NCBI GenBank assembly: GCA_037954325.1
Contig: JBBMNZ010000019.1
Span: 8,012,501-8,076,500 of the forward strand
Direction of reading: 5' to 3'
DNA: 64,000 nt
From: Fistularia commersonii
Lineage: Eukaryota > Chordata > Actinopteri > Syngnathiformes > Fistulariidae
Shown here one piece after another: positions 23,095 through 35,544 of this stretch. The notes below the pieces were generated by a model. It did no database searches. It worked only from the letters and a program-made list of their open reading frames with translations, and was not told the DNA's origin. A program made the position numbers and the translations under genes. Numbering within the stretch: the stretch's first letter is position 1; each line of letters starts with the position of its first letter.

Positions 23095-24230
23095 CAATGC
23101 CCGCTCCTTGACAAACAATATGGATGAGTTGCTACTTCTCAGCTCCAAAGACGGGGACATAAGCAGATCTTTCAGGTCTCAAATTAGAGACAAGACAAAG
23201 CATTGCTCTGAAGGCCCCCCATGACAACTGAAGAATTGGACCCAGTTTTTCCCTGCCCGTCCAGAACTCCGGATCACCGGGCCCCCCCTCATAGAGACAA
23301 ACTGAGGCGAGAGGCGAGGCCGACTAGATATAGTTGGCCTCACATCCTCATGGGATCACACTCCTCAGCCTCCCTGGTTAGGTCTATTCAGCGGTTGTGG
23401 AGAGGAGGGTCTGCCGGGTCTTTCCTGGTCAGATCCAGGAGGAGCAGCGTGTTTTTTTTTTGTTTTGGTAATGGAACAGTGGACCAGTGGACCAGCTCTG
23501 TACCCTCGGCAGGGTCTTACTGTAAGTCAGACGTGTTTTCAGTGAGCCAGTGCTGCCATTTGTCACAGATTCTGTTCAGAAGTTTTATGGACAGAATTTC
23601 TGGGTGCAGCCAAGGATATTAAAGGGATTTGGTTTGGTGGGCACAGGATTGAGTCTCTGATTTTTGTGATAATGTGGTTGGCTTCATCAGTCCGTTATTT
23701 CCAGCTCACCAGCAGCCATATGTGAAGTGGCCAGGATGAGGATCGGCACCTCTAAAACCGAGAACATGGTGCTCAACCGGAAACAGGTGGAATGCCCACT
23801 CCGGGTCGGGGAAGAGGTCCTGCCCCAAGTGGAGGGGTTCAAGTATCTCGAAGTGTTGTTCACCTGTAGGGGAAAGATGGAGCAGGAGATCAACAGGCGG
23901 ATCGGTGCAGCATCTGCAGTGATGCGGACTCTGTACCGGTCTATTGTAGTGCAGAAGGAGCTGAGTCAGAAGGTGAAGCTCTCAATTTACCGATCAATCT
24001 ATATTCCTTGCCTTACTTATGGTCACAAGCTGTGAGTGGTGACTGAAAGAACAAGATCGTGGATACAAGCGTCCGAAATGAGTTTTCTCCGCAGGGTGGC
24101 CGGTCTTTCCCTTAGAGATAGGGTGAGAATTATCATCCAGGAGAAGCTCAGCGTCGAGCCACTGCTCCTCCTCTTCGCACTTGAGAAAAAAAAGAAAGAT
24201 CCTGATTCTGATTCTGATTCTAATGGGCAT
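23095..24230 (+). mobile_element. L2/jockey-like LINE fragment (second LINE family), decayed
   Basis: Plus-strand reverse transcriptase and C-terminal remnants: SASLVRSIQRLWRGG (about 23355-23402), LFRSFMDRISGCSQGY at 23572-23622, then MRIGTSKTENMVLNRKQVEC and FKYLEVLF (23735-23865), RRIGAASAVMRTLYRSIVVQ and the connecting region to 24150 (EMSFLRRVAGLSLRDRVR). It ends with a GATTCT microsatellite tail at about 24198-24220, as in fish L2-type LINEs. The catalytic FADD block between about 23622 and 23735 is absent or too degraded to read. The clade name is tentative. Confidence 0.85.
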
Positions 24231-26343
24231 GTGCTGGAGGTTTTCAATTTGAAAATCAGCTCTGCCAAACTTCTCAATATAGACCTACATTGATCCGTCT
24301 GCCGCCACATGTTTTGATTAGATAGAAAATTTGACAACAATACTTCCAAACACATAAGAAATGTAAAACTCTTGCCATACTGATATCATGTAGATGTGGA
24401 ATGATTTTCATAGATATCTGGCATAATGTACATTTTGAACACCCTTTCAACGGTGATGCGCATCACTCAGCTAAGACTACGAATGTACAATACCAATGCA
24501 CATGGGGTAAAAATGTCTTGATCCTCAGAGGCTTAAATACACATCGGCATAAAACCCAGGCAAGTCATATTTGTCAGCTCCATATAATCAGTCATGACAT
24601 AATGTATCACACTCTTATCTAAAATGCATACAAAAACCAAAAACATCTGTATCATCACTAACACACCAAGAAAATAAGCCTTCCCATCTCTCCATCCCCT
24701 CCAGATTTTATGATTGGCTGGCACAGGATTTACCTGCGAACCAACTCTGTATTTCACTCCCACGGCCAGTCATTTATTAGCACTCTGTTATGTCATATAG
24801 CCAAATGTATTTCATTTGTTATGTGTGCTGAGGTGACAAAGGTGTAAATGTTCTTGCTAATTTAATGCCTATTGAGACAGAAAATTGGATCTACTTCAGG
24901 GAGCTGTGATGAGTGTTGCAATGCCAGAGCTGCCAATTTCTGTCCAAGATTAATTAAAATGAAATTTGCATGGGACCTGTGACAGTCACCCATCTCCTGG
25001 ACATATTTTTTCATAATTGGAATCACAGTCAGTCTCCAGAGGAAGAAGAGGTTTCCGGGATGATTCAAGGAACCAGCAGGGATTTGCTGAGGTGTGCACA
25101 GGGGAGGATTTGATTGTGCTCTGTAAAAACCACACACATTTTGAAATCCCGGAACATGATAGCAGAAAGGAAATCTCTCGTATCTGCAAGCAAAATGATT
25201 CAAATGACTCACTGCATGCTTATGGTAGACTAAAAGGACAATGAAAGGCAAGCCCACTCACACTTCAGAGGTAGTGGGCAAAATACACCATAACAACTTT
25301 GATGCAGCTACATAAGCCCTTATATGTGTAAGGGATGTACTAACTGAGTAGTATTCATTATGCAACAGTAGGTATAGATTCATCCATAATTCATAAGAAT
25401 ACCTATTTTAGGAAACTACAAGGCGGTGAAATAGGTTGACTGATACATGATATTGATGGATCCATGATATTACACTTCAATGTATTGATGTGTAATCGAA
25501 AGAGTAATGGAAAAGCTGTTCACAAATATTTAAACATAACGATTTGAACTACTGGTCAGATGGGACAAGCAACAAAAAGGAGAAAACATTTAGCTGTATA
25601 CAATACCTTGTGGGAAGTTTTTTTTTGTAAACTGTCTACTGGAATTTTGACCAATGATAAAAGGTTTGATAAAAGGTTGTTTATTTTCAGTTTTTCTGCT
25701 TTAACCGTTCTCAAGGTACTAGGGTCACATCCATCTTTTTGTGGTTAAATGTAAATATCCGTGGGCAAGGCTCAACTGGATTTGCTGCAGACCCAGGGAC
25801 AACAGTTTCAAGATCATAGTCAGAGGATTTGTGTTACAGGTCAGATGATTTGTTACACAGGTCAGACCACAGCTGTCTGACAAGTAGTACTTCTTAATGG
25901 TTTCTTGTTAGGGTTAGTCAGCACTCCTACTTGCAAAGGTTTAGCTGATAATACCCATATATTTTGCATTCATGATTGGATATCCCAATAGTTTTGAAGC
26001 TGCTGTCGTTAGGTTTGTAGAAACTTGCCACTCAAGAGAAATTTGCCTGTCAAAAAATATTTGTACTGCATGCTCATCATATCAATTCAGGATAATGAAA
26101 TTGGATTGATACAGATCTAGTTTAACAATGACAACTACAATACTGCCATCTTGGTGTTACAGAAAGTGGGAAAATTAATGTATAACAGTCTCAGGACACA
26201 GATAAGAATTAAAAATTTATCTCTTTAGGAATATTACATAATTTTGAAAGAGACAACTTGGGTACAGCATCATCCGAGTTAAGTAAGTTAGCAAGGTAAC
26301 CTCAGGTTCAACTTGAGAAATTTTGTGAACCATAATAAAACCA
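24231..26343. other. non-coding stretch
   Basis: No recognisable gene or transposon. The segment at about 24880-25260 has ORFs on both strands and balanced composition without a known protein match; it could be conserved non-coding DNA. Confidence 0.5.
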
Positions 26344-26863
26344 CAGTGGGAGGAATAAGTATTTGATACACTGCTGATTTTTCAGCTTTTCAGACGCTTA
26401 CCTATTGTTCTGTCGCCCATCCCAGCCTTGTGCAGGTCTACAATTTTATTCCTGATGTCCTTTAGCTCATCAAAATCCCTCACAGCTCTCTGGTCTTGGC
26501 CATTGTGGAGAGGTTGGAGTTTGTTTGATTGAGTGTGTGAACAGTTGTCTTTTATACAGGTAAGGAGTTCAAACTGGTGCAGTTAATAGAGGTAATGAGT
26601 GGAGAACAAGAGGGCTTCTTAGAGAAGAACAAATAGGTCTGTGAGAGCTGCCATTCTTACTCGTTGGTAGATGATCAAATACTTATGTCATGCAATAAAA
26701 TGGAAATTAATTGCTTAAAAATCACATAATGTGTTTTTCTGGATTTTTGTTTTAGATTCCGTCACTCACAAATAAAGGGTACCTATGATATGACCTCTCC
26801 ATGCTTTGCAAGTGGGGAAAGCTGAAAAATCAGCACTGTATTACACACTTGTTCCCCCCGCTG
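26344..26863. mobile_element. Tc1/mariner-type deletion derivative with long terminal inverted repeats
   Basis: The left end starts CAGTGGGAGGAATAAGTATT and continues TTGATACACTGCTGATTTTT. The right end on the opposite strand starts CAGCGGGGGGAACAAGTGTG and continues with ATACAGTGCTGATTTTTCAG, giving inverted repeats of roughly 50 bp. The right flank is TA (26864-26865), the Tc1 target; the left flank is CA, perhaps a mutated TA. On the minus strand the inside (about 26390-26505) resembles the N-terminal helix-turn-helix start of a Tc1 transposase (RNKIVDLHKAGMGDRTIGK), but the rest of the gene is missing. Confidence 0.85.
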
Positions 26864-26865
26864 TA

Positions 26866-28495
26866 TCTTGTCCAACTTGCAAGCTAAAACTGAAATGGAC
26901 ATGGGCGATACAGTATATACACAAGACAACTGACCTTTGCTTGGAAAACAACTTTCTTCTGCATTACATTTATTATACCGCTTTGAATGACATTTCTGTC
27001 AGTTGATCTGAAGCCTTTTTGCTGTGGTTTCAGCTGAATAAATGACTGAGAATAATGCTGAGGCAATATTAATATGCGAACAAGGAGTGTTCCTTCTACA
27101 GCCATCTGATGCTGATTTTGACAACATACACAACAATATGATAAGCAACAATCACATGTAGGTAACCGCATACCAGCCTGTTCAACATGTTTCGATGCCA
27201 AATATGGTTGGGATTTCCTTTGTTTGTCATGAAATAAACCTGATTAGTGGAATTACAATCCTACACAATTCAAGAAAATACCCCAACAAGAAATAGATTC
27301 ATCTATTTTTTTTTCTTTCTTCTATCTATTCAGTAATCCTTATTCAAAGATCAAGTTTCTTCTTACCTCTGTATGTTGTCTGGAGTTTAAGAACTGTCAC
27401 AGATGGATTTTGACAAAGATGATTTTGATGAGCTGTCTGAAAAGCCTGTGTTTTTTTTTTACCCAGTCAAACAGAAAGAATACATAAATCAAATGCAGGT
27501 GCCTGCGAGCATTAGGTGTTCTTAAAAGTCAAAAACAAAAAAACACTGAAGTAAATGTAGGTGCACTGGATAAAAAATGAATTCTTCTAAGGAAATGGAT
27601 TCAAATACTGAGGAAAAAGCAGGGGGAGTAACCAACAAAACTACAGATTTAAACTGCAGGAAAAACATGCAGCATGTACTTCAGATCTGTGACAATACAT
27701 AAAATGTATATAACAAATCATAAAGTTAGACCTAAATATTTGTCAGTATGTCTCAAGGTGCTAATATAGAAAGAAACAAACAAACATAAAGCAGAGTAAA
27801 ATCGAGTAGATGAGCCTTTAACTGTCCAACAATTTGGAAATTTCAATTCACACATGAGAAAGTGGACAGTGCAGTAGAGGGAGTTAAGTTCTGAATATTA
27901 TATGTTAAAACAGAAGCATATCAAAGTATCAGAAAAGATAAAAAACACCTATACATAGACATAGGTACTGTACATATATGTACTGTTTTCTTGATTTTGG
28001 GGTAACTTTATTGAGATCATATAGATATAGCTAACAGCCTTATTTGTCCTAATGATTATTCACTCACAATAACATTGTGATGCAACTTTCAATCTCCCTC
28101 TCTTCTTGCAATGTGTTACCGCAGTGCATTTGGCAGTGGTCATGAGGATGTTATCAGAAAGCAAGGGTATGGAAAGCAAAAAGGTGCATCAGTAGCTGTC
28201 AAATTCTGACCGACTACTGCAAAATATTCTTCTCTTTTGTGAAATTATAGTTATTTAAGATATTATCTACTAACTTTGGAAACATTAACCAGAAACTTTA
28301 GCAAGAGAAAAGCCAATGACTTAAACTTGCCGTATTTATCTTTTTTTGTTTTGTTATGTTTTGTTTTGATATTTTATTTCAAATGCTGACATTTCCTGTG
28401 TGGCAGAGACTGCAGCCTGCAATTTATAGACTAAAGATTGCTCCAAAACAGAAATTCTTCTATTTCTCCTGTGCAGGAAACCATGAAACAAAGGT
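26866..28495. other. AT-rich non-coding stretch
   Basis: No gene or clear transposon seen. Confidence 0.6.
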
Positions 28496-31262
28496 ATCCA
28501 TCCATCCATCCATCTTCCCCCGCTTATCCGGAGTCGGGTGGCGGGGGCAGCAGTCGCAGCAGTGAGGCCCAGACCCCCCTCTCCCCCGCCACATGGTGCA
28601 GCTCCAGAGTCTCCCCCGTGGTCTCCTCCCAGATGGACATGCCCGGAATACCTTGCCTGGGAGGCGTCCAGGAGGCATCCTGACCAGATGCCTGAGCTAC
28701 CTCATCTGACTCCTCTTTATGCGGAGGAGCAGCGGCTCTACTGTGAGCTTCTCCCGGATGACTGAACTTCTCACCCCATCTCTATGGGAGAGTCCAGCCA
28801 CCCTGCTGAAGAAACTCATTTTGGATGCTTGTATCCACGATCTCGTTCTTTTAGTCACTACCCACAGCTGTGAGGTAGTGACTGTAGGGTGGGACTGTAG
28901 ATTGATTGGTAATTTGAGAGTTTCACCTTCGCATTATGTGCGATGCTCCTTCTGCACAACAAAAGACTGGTACAGAGTCCGTGTCACTGCAGACGCCGCA
29001 CTGATCCGCCTATCGATCTCCTGCTCCATCCTTCCCTCACTCATGAACATCGCCCCAAGATACTTGAACTCCTCCTCTTGGGACAGAACCTCTTCCCCGA
29101 CCTGTAGTGGGCATTCCATTCAACAGCCTGTATAACGGGGTTTGGTACCCATACTCCAGGAGCACCCCCTACAGGATTGCCCACGGGAAACGGTCGAATG
29201 TCTTCGCCAGATCCACAAAACACATGTACACGGGTTGGGCAAACTCCCATGCCCCTTTGAGGACCCTGCCGAGGGTACAGTGCTTTTCCACTGTTCAACG
29301 ACCAAAGCGAAAACCACCCTGCTCTTTCTTGATCCGAGGTTCAATGACCCGGTGGACCCTCCTCTCCAGCACTGCTGAATAGATCTTACCAGGGAGGCTG
29401 AGGAGTGTGATCTCTCTGTAGAGCACACCCTCAAATCCCTCTTTCTAAAAAGGGGGATCACCACCCTGGTCAGCCACTCCAGTGGCACTGTCCCCGACAT
29501 CCAAGTAACACTGCAGAGGCATGTCAGCCAGGACAGCTGTACAGCATCCAGAGCCTTGAGGAACCCAGGGTGGACCTCATCCATTCCTGGGGCCCCAGTG
29601 CTAAAGAGCTTTTTGACTACTTCAGCAACTTCAGCTCCGGAAATAGGTGTGTCCACTCCAGAGTTTTCCGGCTCTGCTTCCTTATTAGAAGGCATTTCAA
29701 CGATGTTGAGGAGGTTTCGGAAGTATTCCTGCCACTGAGCTACAATGTCTCGAGTTGAGGTCAGCAGCGCCTCGCTCCGACTGTACAGAGTGTTGATGGA
29801 GCACTGCTTCCCTCACCTGAGCCGCCAAATGGTGGACCAGAATCTCCTCAATTCCCACCAGAAGTTGTTCTCCATGTTCTCGCCGATTGCCTCCCACGTC
29901 CGAGTTTGCTGGTTGCTTGGCAAAGCCGTATGCCACTTGGCCTGCTAGTACCTGTCAGCTGCCTCTGGTGCTCCACAGGTCAGAAAGGCCCAATAGGACT
30001 CCTTTTTCAGTTTGACGGCATCCCTCACTGCTGGGGTCCACCAGCAGGTTTGGGTGTTGCTGCCCCGACAGGCGCCAACCGCCTGACGGTCGCAGCTACA
30101 GTCTGCCGCCTCAACAATGAAAGCACAGAACAAGGCCCATTCGGACTCTATGTCCCCCGCCTCCCTCAGGACGTGGTTACAGCTCTGCTGGAGGTAGGAG
30201 TTGAAACTCCCTCCGACAGGGGACTCTGCCAGACGTTCCCAGCAGACCTTCACGTTACATTTTGGTCTGCAAGGTTTGACTGGCATCGTCCTCCACCATC
30301 GGAGCCAGCTCACCATCAGGTGGTGATCAGTTGACGGCTCTGCCCCTCTCTTCATCCCAGTGTCCAAGGTGCATTGTTGCCGGGTGCACATATATACACC
30401 TTTATTCCCGAACATGGTGTATGTTATGGACAATTCGTGATGAGCACAGAATTCCAGTGATATAACTCTGCTCAGGTTCAGATCGGGGGGGCGTTCCTCC
30501 CAATCATGCCCTACCAGGTCGCACTGTCATTACATTACATTTTTTACATTACAGTCATTTAGCAGACACTTTTATCCAAAGCAACTTACAAAATTGCCCA
30601 CATGAGTGTTGAAGTCTCCCTGTAGAATGAGGGAGTTCCCAGTCGGAGCACTCTCTTGTAGCCCCTCTCGGGACCCTAAGAAGGGTGGGTAAACTGAACT
30701 GTTGTTGGGTCCATAGCCACAAACAACAGTCAGAAGCGGCTCCCCCACCTGAAGGTGGAGAGAGGCTACCCTCTCGTCCATTGGGTTAAACCCCATAGTA
30801 TAAGTGCTAAGTCAGGGGCAATCAATAGGCCCATACCTGCTCGGTGCCTCTCAACGGGGGCAGCTCCAGAGTAACAAAAAAGAGACCAGCCCCTTTCGAG
30901 AGGCCTGGTTCCAGACCCCACACTGTGCGTGGAGGTGCGGACGACTATATCTTGTCGGAATCTATCAGCCTCAAGCACCAGCTCAGGCTCCTTCCGCGCC
31001 AGAGAGGTGACATTCCATGTACCAAGAGCCAGGTTCTGCAGCTGAGAATCAGACCACCAAGGTCCCCCGCTCTGGCCACTGCTTGGCTCACACTGCACCC
31101 AACCCCCTTGGCCCTTCCTATGGGTGTTGAGCCCAGGGGAAAAGGGACCCATATCAGTCCTTTGGGCTGTGCCTGGCCGAGCCAAATGAAGAAAAGGCCC
31201 AGCATATGAAGGCATATTTTTTTCAAATATGGATGAAACAAGGAACAATGGTGCTGGCAACA
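28496..31262 (-). mobile_element. L2/jockey-like LINE (second LINE family), 5' part present, RT core deleted
   Basis: On the minus strand: endonuclease N-terminus at about 31100-30570 (LALGTWNVTSLARKEPELV; later LILQGDFNTHVGN), linker region 30430-29700, reverse transcriptase N-terminus 29695-29400 (KLFSTGAPGMDEVHPGFLKAL), then a frameshifted part to 29120 (VDLEKAFD-type region). This is followed directly by the C-terminal MECPLQVGEEVLSQ and EEFKYLGAMF block (29119-28934). The 3' end carries the PPGRLPGKVFRACPSG motif (28675-28628) and a GGAT repeat tail at 28496-28515. Frameshifts and stops are frequent. This family is the same as at 23.1-24.2 kb. Confidence 0.88.
30530..30596. repeat. short dispersed repeat inside the LINE
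   Basis: ATTACATTACA repeats are followed by CAGTCATTTAGCAGACACTT and TTATCCAAAGCAACTTACAA, a fish repeat module I recognise as abundant. It interrupts the endonuclease region of the surrounding LINE copy, so it arrived later. Confidence 0.6.
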
Positions 31263-33231
31263 TTAAACTTGGTGGATATTGGGCAATATTAAACTTGGTG
31301 AATAAGGTGAGAATACAAATTCATGATGGTGGAGTCTGCTATCCACAGATGTGCACAACCAACACATAGAGACAGTATTACATATATATTTGTTCAGCGA
31401 TACAATGATTCTGTCATTCATATTTTGGACGATTTGGCCTTGATGATAAAGTGAAGCAACAAGGAGACAATATAGAGAAGGTTGAGATTTTTTGGAAGGC
31501 CAGGGGTAGGAAAACAGTATTATGTCTTGTCCGTCTTGTCCATTGTGGTCACAATGGCACAAAAAAGCAACATTGACAGACCAACCTCTTGTGTGTGCAT
31601 CTCAAATTTAGGCCAATTACATAACAATCCATAGAACACTATCTAGCATTACTAATCATACAATTTTAAATGCACCATTTTTGAAGTAACTAATAGTATG
31701 CGTTTTGAGCCCTGCTTGTAAGGCATCAACACTGACATGCAATGGATGCAAAACAATGTTTCCTTGGGATGCACATTTTGCATGTTGGCTTAAGAGCACA
31801 AGCTGGACTGATCTCATTAAAACTAAAACAGAATGTGTTTCAGCTTGCATGGAATGAATGCGACACAACTCAGAAAAATCTTGTCATACAGAAAGCAGAC
31901 CAATGTGTGTTGACTGATTTTCAGGAAACTTTGACAGATGCATTTAAGCTTAGCATATTTGTTGAATTTTTAAGCAGGTGTCCTGGCTCATGTGACAATT
32001 GAAGTTTATTCGGTATGAATGTGCTGATGCGAGCAGCTGCAACTTTACGTCACTTCACTGTGAAAATAGCTACATGTCTTATTAAAAGGTTCCTGTTGAA
32101 GCTCAGGAGAGAAACAGCCTGGTCACATCAGTTGAAACATGAACAGCTTAACTTATTGGAGTTACTCTGCACACTATACTATATTGTAGTACACAGAATG
32201 TAGAAGTTTACTACCCTATAGACTGATATTAAAGTAACTAAAAAACAAAATATGTCATTATTTCAGCACTGACATAACAGGTAAAAATGCATTTTTAAAA
32301 GTACATATACATATAAAAAGGTAAATATGCATAGATACATATACACACACACAGTAATGTAAACACTCAAATAAATAAATAAATAAAATTGCAAAAGCTC
32401 TTCATTTACCTCAATATTATTTTATTCTTCTGTTCTAGGCAATACATTGCACACAGACGTTCTAGCTTATAACATGTACTGCGAGCAAATTCTTCCTTTT
32501 TCAATGCCACAGTTTGTGTAAAGAACCCTCTAAGCTGTCTTTTATTTCACCAACTTCATTTGGCTTTTTTAGCATTACTCTATAACCAGCTGGATTTTCC
32601 CAAGGCTTCAAGTTATTTGTTTGTGTTGGCATAAAAAGTGGTTCAGACAGTTGGCATTGGTTTAATGTGATGACAGTGAAAGTGACTGAAGAGGAGATTC
32701 AAACAATGGTGGTAGCTGCTATTTCAATAGGGAATTAAGGGCAAAGACAAAAACTGAAGGATTAGAAAGATCTTTAGGCTTTTCTTTGCTTTGGGAACAA
32801 TGGACAGATGATTCATCCAGCCACCAGTTAACTTTTTTTTTCTATGAGGTCCTAAGGAAGAGTTAACAATAAACATTTTAAGCATTGTTTCATGGATGAA
32901 TGTATTTTTTTTTTTTTTTTACTGAGTTTCCTGGGCATCCTTAAATATATAAGATCATATTTTGAAAAAACGTTTGTGTTAAGTTGCCTCCCAAAACAGC
33001 AAGCCAGCCACCCAATACCAACCAACCAATCGTTCTGACTGACATTGGCACACAAAGAAAGACCAAAATACAGCAGATTGTGGAACTATACAAAATAAAA
33101 CAAAATGACCAAAAACACAAATCCATTATCTTCCCCTCACCTGAAAGTGTGTTGGTGCCTAGAACTGACTGAAATTTGGCTGTTTTTTGTTCCCCTTTTA
33201 GCAGATCATGTTGTCAGCAAAATGTCAATCA
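31263..33231. other. AT-rich non-coding stretch
   Basis: No recognisable gene or transposon. Several short ORFs (31656-31868 minus, 31742-32002 plus) have no known features. Confidence 0.6.
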
Positions 33232-33476
33232 TGTAGAAATTGTGATGAGTGACTCACAGACATTTGTTAAGTGGTGTGCAAAGTGGTGTGCCATTTATTC
33301 ATTCATTGCAAGGACCAAATGAAACCCTCTATCACATGCATGCTACAAGCTTCCTTAGAGGGACCATGTCCTTATAACACTATTGCCAACTCACCATACA
33401 ATCCATTGGCGAACTGTCTCAATAAGCACACCACAACATCAACTCATGGTGAATTGTATCTTTAATGGTCACTACG
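33232..33476 (-). repeat. 3' LTR of the gypsy fossil
   Basis: Starts TGTAGAAATTGTGATGAG and ends near CACTACG. It shares ordered blocks with the right copy (AGAAATTGTGAT, TTTATTCATTCATT, TGAAACCCTCT, CTATTGCCA, GTGAATT), though it has diverged clearly. Same orientation as the right copy. Confidence 0.75.
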
Positions 33477-35544
33477 TACATCGGCACAGATTTCAGCACA
33501 AAGAGAGCGGTCCCTTGTGTGCATCATGCCAAATTAGGATGTATTTGGCTGACGACAAATGTAAGGTAGTGTGGTCAGTGTCAAAATCATGTACATGGTC
33601 GCCTGTGTAAAAGAACTAGCTCTGTCATGGAGCAGGGTTTGTTGGTTGGCAGCTGACCAGGGAGAGGAGGTGTCAGGATAAAAATCACCTTCAGTTACCT
33701 GAGGTATTTGGCCAGAAACCAGTTCTGTCAATAAAAACTGTGGGTCCACCTTAATGGAAATTCTGATGTTCATCATGACCCATGGAATCCTGACTACCCA
33801 GCCACTGTCCTAGGAACTGGTCTGTAAAGAGGCCTTAATTGAATGGTGCAAGAGCTTGCACAGCCCATTTGCCAGGGGGTCATATGCTTTACACAGTGCA
33901 GCTTCACACTTATGCTGGCAGGGTTAGGGTGTGGAGGTAAACTGTCAGCCCAAACACAGTGAGAGGTCAGATGGAGTGTTGAGCCATGTCTCGATGAACG
34001 TAACTGCTGGATGAAGAGAGCAAGCAGATACCAGATGACATCCACCCACTACTCCTGTACTGCACTCACAGCATAGTGCAAAGTTTCCGTGGTGATGAAA
34101 ATCGGTGCATAGGTGAGAGGCGTGCCAGTATTATCCCGTTGGCCAAAGCAGGCAATGCATTTATGAACACTCTCTCTGAAGATCACTCTACCTTATGTTT
34201 TGCTGCTTTTCCCCTCAGGACCTTGTACAGGAAGAGCATCAGAGCAACAGCATTTGGGACAAAGTGGTGGGAATTCACAGAAATGGCTGCATGGGCATCA
34301 CTGTGATCATTCATTAATGGTGATTAACCCAAACTGAAACTAAGCTGGGTTGATATCTGTTCAGCTAGGTGTGGTGCTTGAAAATGACCAACAGGTTGGT
34401 CAGGTGGTCTGATTAGGGGGGAATAGCTACAATCATGTAATTAAGGTATATGAATGGAAAAAGTGGTTCATGCAGAACTGAGTCACTGTTCAGAGGTCCT
34501 GGAATGATTATCCAGCATTCTCAAAGGCAAACAGAGTTCTCAGGAACTCGAAAATTCCAAAAGGGGTTATCACTATAATTTTGGGTACATCCAGTGAATG
34601 GACAGGAATTTGGTGGGATAAATTAACAAGGTCCACTTTCAAAAAAACAATGTTATCTGCCAGCTGGTTTGTAAAGTCTTGAATACAAGAGTGATCCAAC
34701 CTTGTCGAATCGTGAAACAGTAATCACCCAAGGGCTGCCAGCCACCACAAGGCTTGAGAACCATGTGTAGTGGACTGGCCAAAGGGCTGCTCGAACTGCA
34801 GATGGTGCCCAGTTGTTCCATATTGTTGAACTCAGTCATGGCGATGTTTAACTTGGCTAGCTCTAGTAATGGACAGGTGGGCAAATGCTGGCAGTTTGGT
34901 TCTTGAGGGCAGAAAATAAGGGTTGTAAGCATTGGAAACTCAGTGAGCAGGTGGTGAAATTCCTTTGCCAGCAGAGCACAGCAGAGAGTCTGACAGATTT
35001 AGAATTAGGCCACTGCAATCAAAAAGTAGTGGCATCAGTTTTCACATTCACCAGCACATGAATGTCACACAGAAATTGCTGCCTAGAGCGAGTGTCCTGA
35101 ATGAACAGGAGCCTGCACCATGCTGCAAAGCGATGGGCACTGCTTGGCTTTGGATCTGATTTTGGTATGATAAAACACTACTACAGTGAGTGCCGTGACA
35201 CCATGGAGCTGCTTGGCACTGTGATTATTGCCGTGGGCTGGGGTGGACATGAGAGCGCATGCAAGGACTAGTGCAGCTGCTGTCATGTCATGGTGTTGAG
35301 CAGCCAGGAAAATTCTGTCAGCCCCCTTGGCCAGACAGCAGCAGTTAAAGATGGAGATGCAAGCTAAATTTGCACATGCCGGAGATCAGAGTTACTATCA
35401 GAAGATCTGGGTGAAAAGGAAGTTAGGCTTGTGCTCCTCCAGAAGTTGTAAAATTTTCTCCAAAAGTTCAGAGGGCTTGCTGTCTCTTAAGGCATGTAGC
35501 AAAAGTAGACGGTTGGCCCTCTCCACATCAAAAAGGTGAAATGT

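Noticed and set aside
30536..31262. ORFs read at first as a possible host nuclease gene
   Set aside because: They match the endonuclease region of a decayed LINE that continues in order to its 3' tail at 28.5 kb.
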